Source: Amphirosellinia nigrospora
Taxonomy: Eukaryota > Ascomycota > Sordariomycetes > Xylariales > Xylariaceae
Direction of reading: 5' to 3'
Length of the DNA stretch: 64,000 nucleotides
NCBI GenBank assembly: GCA_004123355.1
Contig: SCHM01000003.1
Location: forward strand, 4,855,058 to 4,919,057
Shown: piece by piece, positions 51,273-63,107 of the stretch
Layout: every line of letters starts with the position of its first letter
Numbering within the stretch: position 1 is the first letter of the stretch
Notes under the pieces: generated by a model
Database searches by the model: none
What the model was told of the DNA's origin: nothing
Seen by the model: the letters and a program-made list of their open reading frames with translations, nothing else
Translations under genes and position numbers: made by a program

Positions 51273-53568
51273 TTAGTACGTCTCGACTAGCCCCGCGTCC
51301 CCAAAATCAGGCACATCCGAATCACAATTGAAGTCGCGATCGTACGCCTTAGCGGGCAAGATGCCGGCCGCCAAACCTTGCCGGTAACTCCACTGGGGCG
51401 AGGATTCTGTGTCCCAGGTCCAGTACCACCAGCCGTAGCCCTTTTCAAACGAGCTCATCTGGGCCTCGGCGAACGTTAGCAGGAACTTCTTGTACTCATC
51501 GCTGTAGTCTCCGTACGCGGCGTTGCGCTATTGCAGGAGCAGCTCCCGTCCTTTGTCGGACACATGGGTGTCAGAGCCTCGCTGGACGAGTTGCCCGAGT
51601 CGTACGTACCCGCCACCGGTTACCCCAGCCGACGTTTGTCAAGTATAAGGCGCAGTCTGTGTCGGCCTGGGACCACTCGGCGAACATGGTTGGGCCGTAT
51701 CCCGTGGCCGTGTTCAGTGACAGCTGTGCCTGCTCTGTCCAGCCGGAGCAGGCATAGTTGATCTTCTCCTGGTGCGTGAACTTGATTAGGTCGTTGTTGA
51801 AAATGACGTACTGGTGTACATCCAAGATCAAGTCCGGGTATCCCGTCAGCTTGCCCTGCCAATTCGCGAGCCCCATGAACCCATCTCCGAAACAACCGCC
51901 GCCGTCACGCCGTTACCCTGAACTAACTTGAACGCTTTCTCTGTCCATGATACTACAGCGGTGACGGATAACTGGACCATCTGTGGTTCGTTGGCGAGCC
52001 CGTAGAACGCAACAATATTTTTGTACCGGTCTTGGGCAAAGAATTTGGATAGTCGGTCGTGCACGTCGAGGGAGCGTTGTGCGTTTAGGTCCCCGTTTGT
52101 TCCATTCAACCACCCAATGGTGCCCAGCCGCCCGCTATGGTTCCAGCCATTCTGTGATCCGGGAAGGCCGTGCAAATCGAGATTAACGCGTAGTCCGTAT
52201 TTTCGCGCCATTCAATACCACGCAGAAGATATCGCCATGATATTCGGAATAAGTACGGTCGTCGTCGTAGGTTTGCACCGCCCATAGCTGTAGGGGATGC
52301 GAACGTGTCAAGCCCGCATCCGTATCTCCTTGAAAGTCTGCTCGGTGACGAGGTGCATAATGCTTCTCAAGCGTAGTGGCTGTTGTCCTTGGCCCAGGTG
52401 AGGTGCATAGCGTCCACTCGTCTACAATACCTAATCGGATGTCGTAGTTGAAGAGAGAAGGTGTAATAAAAGGCTCCAACGAAAGCCAACCACCCAGATT
52501 AACTCCTCTTGCTGGTTTCTGAGCATAATTACCCAGGCTTTGTTGAGTGCCGGCACTTTGTCGTTCGCTGCTGTAGAATCGTCCCAGTCTGTGAACAATC
52601 CCATGATAGGTAGATCTCCAACTGTCTCATTCGTGTAGGTGACGTTGAGGTCTGTGGTATCGTACCACGTGAAGGGATCAAGATATGAGCCCCGGGCGGC
52701 TGTTGGCACGCTGTCTGGGTCGATGCCGCCGAGATTGGATGACTTGTTGGGTGCATTGGAAGCATTCTTCTTGCTTACAACGACAGCAACTACTATGATA
52801 ATAATAAGCACAAGGAGACCGACTCCTGCTATAATCCCTGTTCATGCTGTCAGTGATCAGTTAGAGAGAATAACGTCATGATAACCAACATCTCTTTTTC
52901 TTCTTCCATCTTGGGGGGTTGTAATGTGTCGCTTTCTCATGCTCGATGCTGTTATAGCTGCTATGTTTACTCCAGACGCCGCCTCGTATTTCTGGTGTTG
53001 ATCTACCTTCTTCAGCAACAGCACCACTGACGACTCTTTTTTTCTTTCTCTTATGACGCCTCCTTTCCCGTTCTAAATGCGCATAGTATTCGTCATCGTC
53101 GTCAAACTGTGTCTCTACGTATGCACGCGTCCGTCTAGGGCGTCTTGGTGACTCGAGTTCTCTTTCCGATTCGGAATATTCATTCTGCTGTTGTCTTGTT
53201 CTCCTTGGAGAATCGTATTCTCTCTCTGAATATTGTGGTTCATATTCCCTCGCCCGATCTCTGCGTGGGGACTCATATTCCGTGTCAACAACCTCGTACT
53301 CATGTCGTCGTGGTGGATCTTTCCTTCGCTTTCGTTCGGGCTTTCGAGCTTCCGACGGTTCTGGAAGGTGACCTCTGGTATTCAAGTCATTTAGTTGTGC
53401 CAGAGCATCCATGGAAAGTCCGTGTTTCGAGCGGCGCCCCGGCTCTTCGGAAGCGGATGGAGCACCATGGTCTCGGGATTTTCTTCTTCTATGGTGTTTC
53501 CGATGCGAGTCGGATTCTCTATGGCGGCGTTCTTTCGGCTCACGATCACGCTCGCCGTGGGGTGGCAT
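51273..53568 (-). CDS. exgD: Membrane-anchored exo-1,3-beta-glucanase, GH5 (exgD type; frame slips)
   Basis: Glucan 1,3-beta-glucosidase that trims cell-wall beta-1,3-glucan. Exon 1 (53568-52890) encodes a long charged cytoplasmic N-terminus rich in R, E and S (SPRRDRAREYEPQYSEREY) ending in a lysine cluster. Exon 2 (from 52837) opens with one transmembrane segment (GVGLLVLIIIIVVAVVV), making a type II membrane protein. The GH5 domain follows: RGVNLGGWLSLEPF, VRIPYSYWAV, GLRVNLDLHGLPGSQNGWNHSG, FYGLANEPQ (acid/base Glu, near 51998), MFAEWS (nucleophile Glu, near 51675) and the C-terminal WWYWTWDTESSPQWSY block. The frame slips at about 52525, 52360-52240 (at least four), 51885, 51610 and 51530. 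The catalytic glutamates and most active-site blocks remain. It could be a real pseudogene, but the same error type occurs in essential neighbours. ATG 53568 is the first in-frame start. Confidence 0.82.
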
Positions 53569-53990
53569 GTTGTTAGAAGAATGTAACCGACAAGCTATCT
53601 GATCACCGTAGGAATGCTTTTGGAATGTGGTGAACCTATTTCTGGGGGTAATCTAAAGAGAATCTCTTGGCACCTGCACGAACAGGCGGTGACTTGCAGG
53701 TTCGCCAATGCAGGGCTGTTAATTGGAACATGACATCAACACTTGAGAATTTTGTTGACCAGGCAACAATCTAGATTGTCCCTATGATCGATGGGGCCCG
53801 CACGGGCGCTAGCGGGGTTGTGGGCTACCTTCAGTTAAACCGAACAGAATGCCGCAAGTAAGCGAGCTTCCCGGAATATGACGATGGGGGACTGTCTTCC
53901 TTTTTCTCGCGGATTAGTCTTCTTTCTGCAAACCTGGAATCAATTGGTTTCCGATACTGAGGATAGACGCTTAGGGAACTCCAATTCACC
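53569..53990. promoter_or_regulatory. Divergent promoter, exgD and BCKDH E1-beta
   Basis: A 422-bp gap between divergent start codons that must hold both promoters. No specific binding site could be assigned from the sequence alone. Confidence 0.55.
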
Positions 53991-55255
53991 ATGAAGAACC
54001 GTATCTCGCTTCGCCGACTAGAGAGGACGCTGGCGCCCTTGTGTTCACCATCTCCGCGAGTAGCGATCGCAGGCAGTCGATACTATTCGACACACCCGCC
54101 GAACGCTAGACTCAATATCCCAACCGACTATTCCACAACACCCTTGTTAGCACATAGCCCACAGACGGCGCTGAGTAGTTCAGAGCTATCGGATGAGGTC
54201 AAGAATGGCACGACAAAACGAATGAACCTCTTCCAGGCGATCAACGACGCCTTGGCCACAGCGCTCGCAGAGGATGAGAACGTGCTTATCTTCGGCGAGG
54301 ATGTCGCCTTTGGCGGGGTGTTTCGTTGCACAATGAAGCTTGCAGAGGACTTCGGGCAGAGCGCGTGTTTAACACACCGCTTACAGAACAGGGCATTATG
54401 GGTTTCGGAATCGGGCTCGCTGCCGAGGGCATGCGCCCAGTTGCCGAGATCCAATTTGCAGACTATGTCTACCCCGCGTTCGACCAGCTCGTAAACGAGG
54501 CGGCCAAATATAGGTACCGCGAAGGCAAGACGGGTCGAAGCGTGGGTGGCTTGACGGTTAGAATGCCCTGCGGTGGTGTTGGACACGGAGCTTTGTATCA
54601 TTCTCAGTCGCCTGAGAGTCTCTTCACACATATACCTGGCTTAAGGGTGATCATGCCCAGATCACCAATGCAAGCAAAAGGCCTGTTGCTGTCAGCCATA
54701 CGGAGTAACGACCCGTGCGTATTCATGGAGCCAAAGATTCTATACCGAGCGGCGGTAGAGCAAGTGCCTACCAGCCCGTACACGTTACCGCTCTCCAAAG
54801 CGGAAGTATTAAAGGAGGGCGAGAATGTGACTATCATATCATATGGACAGCCCTTGTACACTTGCCAGGCGGCTCTTCAAAAAGCAGAACAGGATCTGGG
54901 CATTACTGTCGAGCTCATCGATCTGCGAACGGTATACCCGTGGGATAGGGAAACTGTTTTAAAGAGCGTCCGGAAGACAGGCAGGTGCATGGTTGTGCAC
55001 GAGTCTATGATCAATGCCGGCATAGGTGCTGAGGTATCAGCGGCGATCCAAGGAGATGCGGAAACGTTTTTGCGCCTCGAGGCACCCGTGACCAGGGTGG
55101 CGGGCTGGAGTATACACATGCCGCTGATGTTTGAGAAGTTCAATATTCCAGTGTCGCTAGTAAGTGAGACCGAATCTGAGACAAACCACCCCAAAATCAC
55201 TAACAGTACTGGTGTAGGGATTTATGACGGTATTAAGAAGCTGGTAGAATACTAG
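53991..55255 (+). CDS. Branched-chain 2-oxoacid dehydrogenase E1 subunit beta, mitochondrial
   Basis: Forms the thiamine-diphosphate E1 component with the alpha subunit and decarboxylates the keto acids of Leu, Ile and Val in the mitochondrial matrix. The N-terminus (MKNRISLRRLERT) is a basic, Ser/Arg-rich targeting peptide of about 30 residues. The core has NLFQAINDALATALAEDENV, FGEDVAFGGVFRCTM, NTPLTEQGIMGFGIGLAAEG, IQFADYVYPAFDQ, then the conserved HSQSPESLFTHIPGL and YSHIPD-type ending. One base is missing near 54357 (after EDFG, before RVFNTPL). The last codons are best read with a 58-nt intron 55160-55217 (GTAAGT, branch CACTAAC, TAG) plus one missing base at about 55152; this gives the ending IPDVARIYDGIKKLVEY. 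Without the intron the frame happens to stay open, which hides it. Total after both corrections is 402 residues. Confidence 0.9.
55160..55217 (+). other. Hidden 58-nt intron at the 3' end of the E1-beta gene
   Basis: Starts GTAAGTGAG, has CACTAACAG 20 bases before the acceptor, ends TGTAG. Its length plus one missing upstream base equals 57 (19 codons), so the unspliced frame remains open by chance. Splicing is required to obtain the family-typical C-terminus. Confidence 0.75.
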
Positions 55256-55713
55256 TCTAGGTCTGGGGCAATTTATTTCGCTAGGGGGAGGGGGTTGATT
55301 TGGATGTATGTTCTAGGTAGTTTAAGCAACGTTTTGGTTGTCATTCTACTACCTGGTAATAGAAGACATTTTAAAGAAGACATTTGAAAGAATTAGGTAC
55401 CTTGGTAACAAGATGATGCCCATGGGAAAATTATAGCGGGGTACTTAGCTAGCGTGTATGCGGGTCTCGTAGGCTGCCCGCCTCTGCCCGCGCTGATGTC
55501 TGTTGTTTCAGTAATTAGGTAGATATCTTACTTGGTACGACAACCTTTCAACTTGACACACAGACATATTACCTAACAGTACAGACATCCGTTGGGACTT
55601 TGTTAAGTACCTTCTCCACGCATCTGATCACAGACCTCGCGCATCCGTGGAGACATTGATCACCATATTCGGCCCTCTACGATTGAGCCGTTGCCGCGAG
55701 TCCCAACCTTAAG
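55256..55713. other. Spacer, E1-beta 3' end and CapZ-alpha promoter
   Basis: A 458-bp same-strand gap. It contains several TAGGTA motifs (around 55312, 55395, 55515) and no gene. Confidence 0.5.
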
Positions 55714-56827
55714 ATGGCTTCCCCGCTAGCCACCCTTGAGTCCTTTGTGGAGGGCGCACCACCGGGAGAGGTAGGCAGCACGTTGAAACCAACCTTTTGT
55801 GCAGTACGGCTCGAGTGCTAAATAGCGAACTAGTTGGCAGATGTCATAAACGGTATGCGTAGCCCTCAAACCGACGTTGCGAAGAGATCGGCCGTCCCTT
55901 ACGTAGCCTCATAGATATCAAGTCCTTGACCGTCAACGAACCCGAGCTGGTCTCCGAGCTGGGACCTGCCTTTGAGAAATACAACGAGGAGCAGTTCGTC
56001 GCTGTCAAGCTGCCCGGAAGCAGCCAGCAGGTTGTCATCAGTTCTCACAACTCTCTTGGCAATGGCCGGTATTTCGACGTCGAGAGCTCATCGAGCTTCG
56101 CCTTCGATCATGGTACACAGGTTCGACTAAGCCGATGACGTCTGCGATTCTCCATGATAACACCCTAGCAGAAAGCAAGTGAGGTCCAGAGCTACGCTTT
56201 GGAGGGCGCACAGGCAGATCTAGTGTATGCTGCGGCCCGACTACCACATGTTTGATTTCAAGGAGGCTGACAGTTGATCAGGAAATCAACGCTGAAGAGC
56301 CTGTCAACATACGTCAAGGAGCACTACCCTAATGCCTCGTACGGTGTATACCCAACTGAAAACGATACGAAGATGGCCATCATCATTGTAGCAAACAAAT
56401 ACAGCCCGAACAACTTTTGGTATGGCGACAAAGCATGATATCAGATTGGGGAGGCTTCATAACTGATAGACGGACCAGGAACGGACGATGGCGATCCCTG
56501 TACATATACGATCCTGCTTCAGGGAGCCTCGAGGGCAGCATCAAAGTGGACGTGCACTACTATGAAGATGGCAATGTGCGGCTGTTGACCAACAAACCTT
56601 TTGCTAGCTCTGTAGCTTCCGACACGGGAGCAGGCATCTGCAAAGAGATCGCGGCGAGCGAGAAAAAGTACCAGGAGGAGCTGAACAAGGGGTTCACGAG
56701 CCTAAGCGAGGGCGCGTTCAAGAGCCTGCGCAGGCAACTTCCCGTGACGAGGCAAAAGATCGAATGGGAGAGGGTAGCTAGCTACCGAGTGGGACAAGAT
56801 ATTGGAGGCGGCAGTTCGAGACGATGA
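55714..56827 (+). CDS. CAP1: F-actin-capping protein subunit alpha (CapZ-alpha)
   Basis: Alpha subunit of the heterodimer that caps the barbed ends of actin filaments, in cortical patches with the beta subunit. Six exons: 55714-55770, 55834-55852, 55915-56120, 56172-56224, 56282-56419, 56479-56827; the total is exactly 274 codons including the stop, so no frame correction is needed. The second exon is only 19 nt long. Conserved blocks: FVEGAPPGELADVINDIKSL (N-terminal), NEEQFVAVKLPG, LKSLSTYVKEHYPNASYGVY, KMAIIIVANKYSPNNFWNGR, and SLYIYDPASGSLEGSIKVDVHYYEDGNVR. The C-terminal helix region SEKKYQEELNKGF and the basic ending match the family. Length 273 residues fits fungal Cap1 (about 268). 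The start is preceded by a pyrimidine-rich leader. Confidence 0.93.
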
Positions 56828-58181
56828 GTTGACTTGTGAGGAAGGGCCGGTGCCATCTATGTGCTTGGCGATGATTACTGCGAATAGCGGAGATAGATAG
56901 ATAGCATTGGTTTCCGGAGTCTCCAACCTCGTCCCGTACGGCGGACTACGGACTGCTATACACGGAGAGTCGGGGAAGTGCGGATCCGAATGGATGAAAT
57001 ATTAGGCCGTGTGCAATGGGAGAGTTTGCGAATGGCCGATGGCCCGCTACCGATGTTACTGATCTCTGTACGATTCGAAGCTCTTCAAGAGGTGAATTAA
57101 TTCGTAGAATGCTCATGGTGCTTATTATCTAGTACACAAATATGATGTGCGACTAAAGACCTCGAGATACCTGTAAGTATATTAAATTTGCACAACTTGT
57201 GCAATTCCGGCGATAGAGTCTCCGCCTACGTGACATATCTGTGCTTACTGTCAACGAGCAACGCCGCTTTTAGTATCTACCTTTACACTTAGGTACATAA
57301 ATTAACATAACTCAGTCTACCATGGGACCTGATAGGCTTAAAACGGTTGCTATTGACGACGTTTCTACTATTACAAGGAATCTTAGATACCTATACTACC
57401 TACTAGATAGTAACTATACCTCCAGTTGGTGACCGTTTCGCTCTACATAAATTATACATAATCGCAGATAACCTACCTAATAAGGTGAGCCGAGCCTGAA
57501 TAAAGGCGGCGAGGGCGCTAAGCCTAGTACACTAATATGTCGTGTGGTACAAAATTGGCAAGACCTGGAACCCTGAGAATCAAGGGTCTAAACTAAGGTA
57601 AGAGATTTATTTCAGGATTTATTTGATAAGACATATATTTCGGTGCTCCGGGGTTGCCATTTTGGCCCGTCCCGCATAGCGCAATGTCAGTAGCGCACTT
57701 ATGTATTGTACTGTAGTTGAGTGAGGTTTGCTGGGTTTGCTAAGACCCAATTACAATGGCGCTGATTCGCTGCATCGCATCAGGCCACGTTGGGATTGGG
57801 CGATTGGGTGCTCTGCCCAGTGCCGCGGGACTGCGGGGCGCTCCTCTGCCATCCACGCCCACGCCATAGGAGTCTGCCATAGGTAGGTAGCGAAAAGAAT
57901 AATTTAGAACTGGGGAGCCCACCAAAAGCCGGCCGATGCTTGTGAGACCGATAGCTGACCGACTAATACCTACCAATCAACCAAGGTCTCTGCATCCAAT
58001 CCTAATCCAATCTCACCAACATCAGACGCTGTGTCTTACTTTTCTCTTCCTACCTACCTCTACCCTCGCATCTCGCATCGCCTCGCTCACTCCCACCCGC
58101 CACGTCTCTTTTCAGCGGTCGCTATAGATTTTATAGTTTATCTCGTCTTTGCTTTAGACATTCCCCCCTCTAGTCGATAAG
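56828..58181. other. Spacer upstream of cytochrome b5
   Basis: No gene is supported in 1.35 kb. The 57.25-57.50 kb part is dense in TACCTA/TAGGTA and CTAGATAG-like text. The last 150 bases are pyrimidine-rich, with CTACC runs, and are the likely cytochrome b5 leader. Confidence 0.5.
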
Positions 58182-58815
58182 ATGGCCGCCAAGGAATATA
58201 CCTATCAGGACGTGGCCGAACATAACACGAAGAAAGACCTATTTGTTGTTATCCACGATAAGGTCTATGATACAACCAAGTTCATCGATGAGCACCCGTA
58301 AGTCTATGACTCGATCGACTTCTACAGATAGCGGCGGCTTTGTTGCCAAACTCGGGCAATATCCCACCCAGACCATCGGAGTACCTTCTGAGGATGCATT
58401 CGTGCTAACCATGTTATTCCTTCACAGTGGTGGCGAAGAGGTTCTGCTAGACGTCGGTGGTCAGGATGCGACTGAGGCTTTCGAAGATGTCGGACACAGT
58501 GACGAGGCTCGGGAAACCCTTGAGAAATACTATGTCGGTAATGTGAAGCGCAAGGTGAGTTGTCAACTCGGAGCATCCTCCGACCCTCCGCTACCTTTCG
58601 CTGTCTTGTCTTGTCCCTCTTGTCAATATACTTATTAACAATTGCGATCCCAGCCGGGTGACCCGACACCCAAGGCCACTGCTTCGGCCGTTGCCCCTGC
58701 CGCCGACACAAGTGGTGCCGGCATGGGCACTGCTCTGTACGCTTTCGTCTTTGTTGGCGGTCTTGCCGCCTACTTCGGCTACCAATACCTGCAGAACCAG
58801 CAAAACAACGCTTAA
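58182..58815 (+). CDS. CYB5: Cytochrome b5 (tail-anchored, microsomal type)
   Basis: Small heme protein that carries electrons from NADH- or NADPH-reductases to fatty-acid desaturases and sterol enzymes at the ER. Three exons: 58182-58297, 58428-58554, 58654-58815, exactly 135 codons with the stop, 134 residues. The heme domain covers residues 1-80: [39 protein letters not shown] with the first heme His in HPGG, and [16 protein letters not shown] with the second heme His. An Ala/Pro/Thr linker leads to one C-terminal hydrophobic segment ([19 protein letters not shown]), which anchors the protein with a short lumenal end. Length and topology are those of yeast Cyb5. The frame is intact. Confidence 0.95.
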
Positions 58816-59572
58816 GGGGATACCACGTCTCGTGTCTTACGATCGCTCAATAACCGGAGTGGCCAGTGTAACCAAGATGTAAAGGGACGGAAATGGTTTG
58901 AGAGGAGGCATGCCAGAACATGCGTTGATTTGATGGCGATATTATTTTTGACCTGATACATAGCTTCTACGAACTCTTAATGATCATAGCGCGTGGTTCG
59001 ACCACTTCGCTTCCAATTGGGTTCAACCCCCATCGAACCAATTAGAATTTGCCCACTGGAGGGCAGGGGTTTTATAGACAATGGCAATAGCCACGCTACT
59101 TCTGTTTACCCCTCAGCCCGACGTCCCCGAGCTAAGCACGAGTTCATACATAGCCACCTACCTAGGTAGAAGGTGTAGACTTGTAATCTAGACCGACCGA
59201 CCGACCTAGGCACTTATCCGACTTTTTATGTGACAAGCTGCTCCTCCCCTGTGCTTTTCGAATGCCGGCAGATCAGAGTTGAGACCATACCTGGGTACCT
59301 AGTGGGCAAGTCATGGACCAATTCTCTCCCAAAGTTGGAACCCTATCTAAATTAATGAATTACCGCATCTGGATTAAATGCGCTAAAACCTTTTAAGTTG
59401 GTCTCTAAGCCACAACCACCCCGCCACAAATGCTCCGCTGTTCAGGTTAGGTTAGCATCTTTTCAGCCTTCCACCCCATACGTCAATCCTCTCCCTTTCA
59501 TCATCCGTCTCTTTGACGAGATTGATCACCGACATCCATCTTCGCATCGATTTCTCTCTCCGACTTAACAGC
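58816..59572. other. Spacer, cytochrome b5 3' end and TFIIE-beta promoter
   Basis: A 757-bp same-strand gap. It has CTACCTAGGTAG near 59155-59168, a CCGA repeat near 59190-59205 and GGTACCTAG near 59296. No gene seen; the last 120 bases are pyrimidine-rich. Confidence 0.5.
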
Positions 59573-60486
59573 ATGGCTCCCTTTCCATCGGCGAAGCTCA
59601 ACAACAACGGCAAGCGGCTTGCGCCGCCCTCGCCGTCCCCTGGCGCTAACACTTCGCCCACCAAATCGGATGGAACGCCGTCGTCGGCCTCGAAACGCCA
59701 GAAGCGCGACAATGGCAGCATCAGAGACCGCGCGTCACCGACCCCTACACCCGCCGCTGCCGCCGCCGCAGCGAGAGCCACGGATTTTGGCACCCATATG
59801 ATGACACAGCTGACCTACGTCGTCGATTTCCTCAAGGCGAAGCGCGCCCCAAGACGCTACAAGAGGTGCTGGATCACCTGACCCTGCACAACCTGCCCGA
59901 GCACCAGCAGCGCCTGTTCGTGAACCTCATGCACAAGCACTCGCGCATCGACTACGTCCCCGCGCCGAAGACCGCCAAGGGCGCCGCCGCCGACCAACAG
60001 CCCGCCTGGCGCACGGGGAAGTACCACTTCAAGGCCAAGATCCCGGGGGTGCACAACAAAATGACGCTACTCGGCCATCTGCAGCAAAAGACAGATGCCT
60101 CCTCGCTGAGCGTCAAGGACCTAAAAGACGGCTGGCCCGACTGCGACCAGGCCATCACGGAGCTGGAGAACGAGCACAAGATCCTCGTTGTCCGCACGAA
60201 GAAAGACAACCACGCCAAGTTCGTCTGGCTCGACGACCCTCGCTTGTCCCACGCTGTCGACGCGGAGTTCTTAAGTATGTGGCATCGCATCGAGCTGCCC
60301 GCGCCCGACGACATGGTGCGCAAGCTTCTGGCTCTCGGCCAGAAGCCCGCCAGCGAAGCCCCACAGATCAACACGAAGGCTGCGAACAAGGCCGCGAAGA
60401 AGAGGAAGGCTACCCGTCCGCCAAAACACCAGAGCAATGCACATATGGCTCACTTACTGAAGGATTATTCGCACATGAAGCGTTAG
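59573..60486 (+). CDS. TFA2: Transcription initiation factor IIE subunit beta
   Basis: Small subunit of TFIIE, which joins RNA polymerase II pre-initiation complexes and helps load TFIIH. Single exon. The N-terminal 70 residues are disordered (P/S/A-rich with a KRQKRDNGS basic patch and an alanine run). The core follows: DFGTHMMTQLTYVVDFLK, then LQEVLDHLTLHNLPEHQQ (first winged helix), and a second winged helix with KYHFKAKIPGVHNKMTLLGH, LKDGWPDCDQAITELE, LDDPRLSHAVDAEFLSMWH. The C-terminal tail is lysine-rich (KAANKAAKKRKATRP), typical of the family. One base is missing in the CCCC run at 59847-59850, which splits the frame between KAKRAP and TLQEV; with it restored the protein has 304 residues. 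The start ATG at 59573 is the first in frame. Confidence 0.9.
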
Positions 60487-63107
60487 TCGCGTAAATGAAG
60501 CATAAGCTGAACACCTTGGGTGAAGTGTGCAAGAACTATAACAATAAGTTGGTACACGACGATATAGGGGCTCAAAAGGAAGCGGATTTTTTCGAGCGGT
60601 AAATTGCATGGAATCGGCGTTTTCAGATTGATCACTATAGCGGAAAGAGGAGGTTTGCATCGATTTGCTGGCGTTTGGTTTTTCTATGGTGTCGACATTC
60701 ATAGGAATATGAATTGAGAACCATAATTCCTGATATTTTAGGTCAATCTGTTGACTGTGGCAGAATGGCTCTAAGCAATGCTAACGGCGTATAGAGTAAG
60801 GGTCACAGTCGCGAGACTAGTCGGTTTTTGTTTTATTATTATAATTTTTAGAGCGGCGGAAAGAAAGCCGCGGCGAAATTGCATGTTTGATATCCTCCAC
60901 CCAGTTAACCCGAATACGAAATCCACAATATAATCAACTCCGCCTCTTCCTCCATTCGTTGGTTTGAACTGAAAGATATCGGATTTGAAGTCTTCTGTGA
61001 AATGTAGCCTTTGTCAACTCTTATATGATTTGCTGTAACCTTGGGAGCTTACATATAGTACAATATGCCCGCCCCATTGCGGATCTTCTTCGTAGTCTGA
61101 AGCAGGGTGATAGATCAGGATTGGACTTCTTAACTTAACCCGGATCCCCTTTTATTCTACACACACTATAAAACCTATATCGATCTTTTACATATCTCAA
61201 ATTACATTTTTTAGAGCCAGAAGACGAGGACATGTGGATGAGAAGGACAGCGAGATAACAAGAACTAGGGCGCAATTCTTCGTAGAGGATTTGTGCTGTG
61301 CTTGTCATCTTTCTTCACCTACCTATCTACATATACCCATTTACCCCAGAGAGACGTGCTTTCGGAGGATATATAGCCCCGAGAAGACTATATCGCTCAA
61401 TATGTTGGATATCAAGTGTACTAGGTTAGTGCTGTCCAAGGTCCGCATATAGACTCTTCTTAGTACGCGAGAGACCTATATAATCAGCTAGCCAATTGGT
61501 CATTATAACTCCATACATATATTGTTTCTTCTGGAGATTCGGAGAATTCGAAGGAAGTAATCGTGAGATCTAGGGTTTCCAAGGCGCCCATCCTAGCAAC
61601 ATACAACACTTAGTGTAGTAGGTAGTGACACCTCAGCTCCGTTCCCCGTCGTGAAGATTCTACGAGGTGGTGACGTAATGATACGAGACACATCAACCAG
61701 TCACGCAGACATTGTATCGTATCCTCTTGTACATAATAATCTATCGAATGAGTTGAGGAGCTGATAACCAAAACACACAGGGTAGATCTGTAGATAGGCA
61801 TTGAGCTTGATTTATTCATCACAACCTCTTATTTCTAATCCATAACGCTACACTAGCTAAATTTGACATATAATGAACATACACAACAGCGTCCTCGGAG
61901 GGGCTACCACCGCGGTGATGACTTGGACCTTAGATTTCAAGGCCTCGGGCTGAGAAGGAAGTTACATGCGACGGCCAAAGAATCACAAGGCCCAAGGCTT
62001 CTTATTAATTTTACGATGAATAATTTTTTGGAAACCGATTAGTAAAGAGCCAGCCTTCCGTGTATAGGTTGTTTCAGAATCCTTTCCCGCATTAACTGTT
62101 CAAGACATGCATACATACATCCCCAACACTGAGACATTTTGACGGTATAAGTTTAATTGCCAAGTCCTCTTTCGTAGCAAATACACGAGAGGTTATATAC
62201 TAATTACAACAGGGAGGAAGCAGATATATAATACAAGGGTAGCATCGCATGCGTCTACTACGCATGGTGGGTGATAAGACAGAGAAGATAAGCTAATACA
62301 GTTGGTGGAAATAAATATGCCATGGTATCATAACATGAGAAAGAGATATATAGAGGAAGACCAAATCGTCTCTCCGTCTATAGATAATACCTAGGAAAGA
62401 GACATCCCGCACGTTTTTGTTTTCACAAAGTGCAAATCATTCGTCATAACTCACGCGTAGTAAATAGTACAGATATATGCATGTGTGGGTGGTGCGTGTG
62501 TGATCTCAAGTACTAACCCTCGCCCGACTTAAGTTTTCCTATTGTGTAAGGTGGGTACCATTCTACTTTGTCTCTGACGTTGAAGTGGTGTCATATTGAC
62601 TACCGAATCTCCCTTTGCATCAAGGCTCGCTCTCGTCTCTCCGTGTGTCATAGAGGAATAAGAACCTCAGGGGCAAGAAAATGAAATGCCAAGGAAACGA
62701 TTGGAGTGGAGTGACTCGCTCGGCGTCGGTTTCCATCAGCTTATCAGCATTACATACGGAACCATCACATCTTTATACGCGCCCGAGATCGAAATACCGA
62801 TGCTGGGAATCGTTGTAGCTTTTCTCCTGCTTTGTATGGTCCCACGTCCTCGCCCTGTTGTAATCTAGTGCTCGGTAAGCGGGAATAGCCAAGTCGCGAA
62901 TGTTCTCGGGATAAAGATCCCGAGACAAGTCAGGTGTTGATCAGTAATCAATTTAAAAAGTACCAACATGATCGATCCCATGAGACGAATCTCCCTCAAC
63001 CTATTCTGTCCAACGAGTCCGATAGACTTGGGAGAGCGTGTTGGTTGCCCGACCAAATCTAGATAGTCGTGTGTGTTTCATGATTGTATTCGCTACTCAA
63101 CGATTTG
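60487..63107. other. Gene-free spacer
   Basis: No gene is supported over 2.6 kb. The stretch is AT-rich and contains only short unsupported open frames. It should hold the 3' ends of TFIIE-beta and, at its right end, of the oxidoreductase gene (convergent arrangement). Confidence 0.45.

Noticed and set aside
59000-59045. GGGTTCAACCCC resembling a tRNA T-arm
   Set aside because: No acceptor stem, anticodon arm or A-box could be fitted in the flanking bases.
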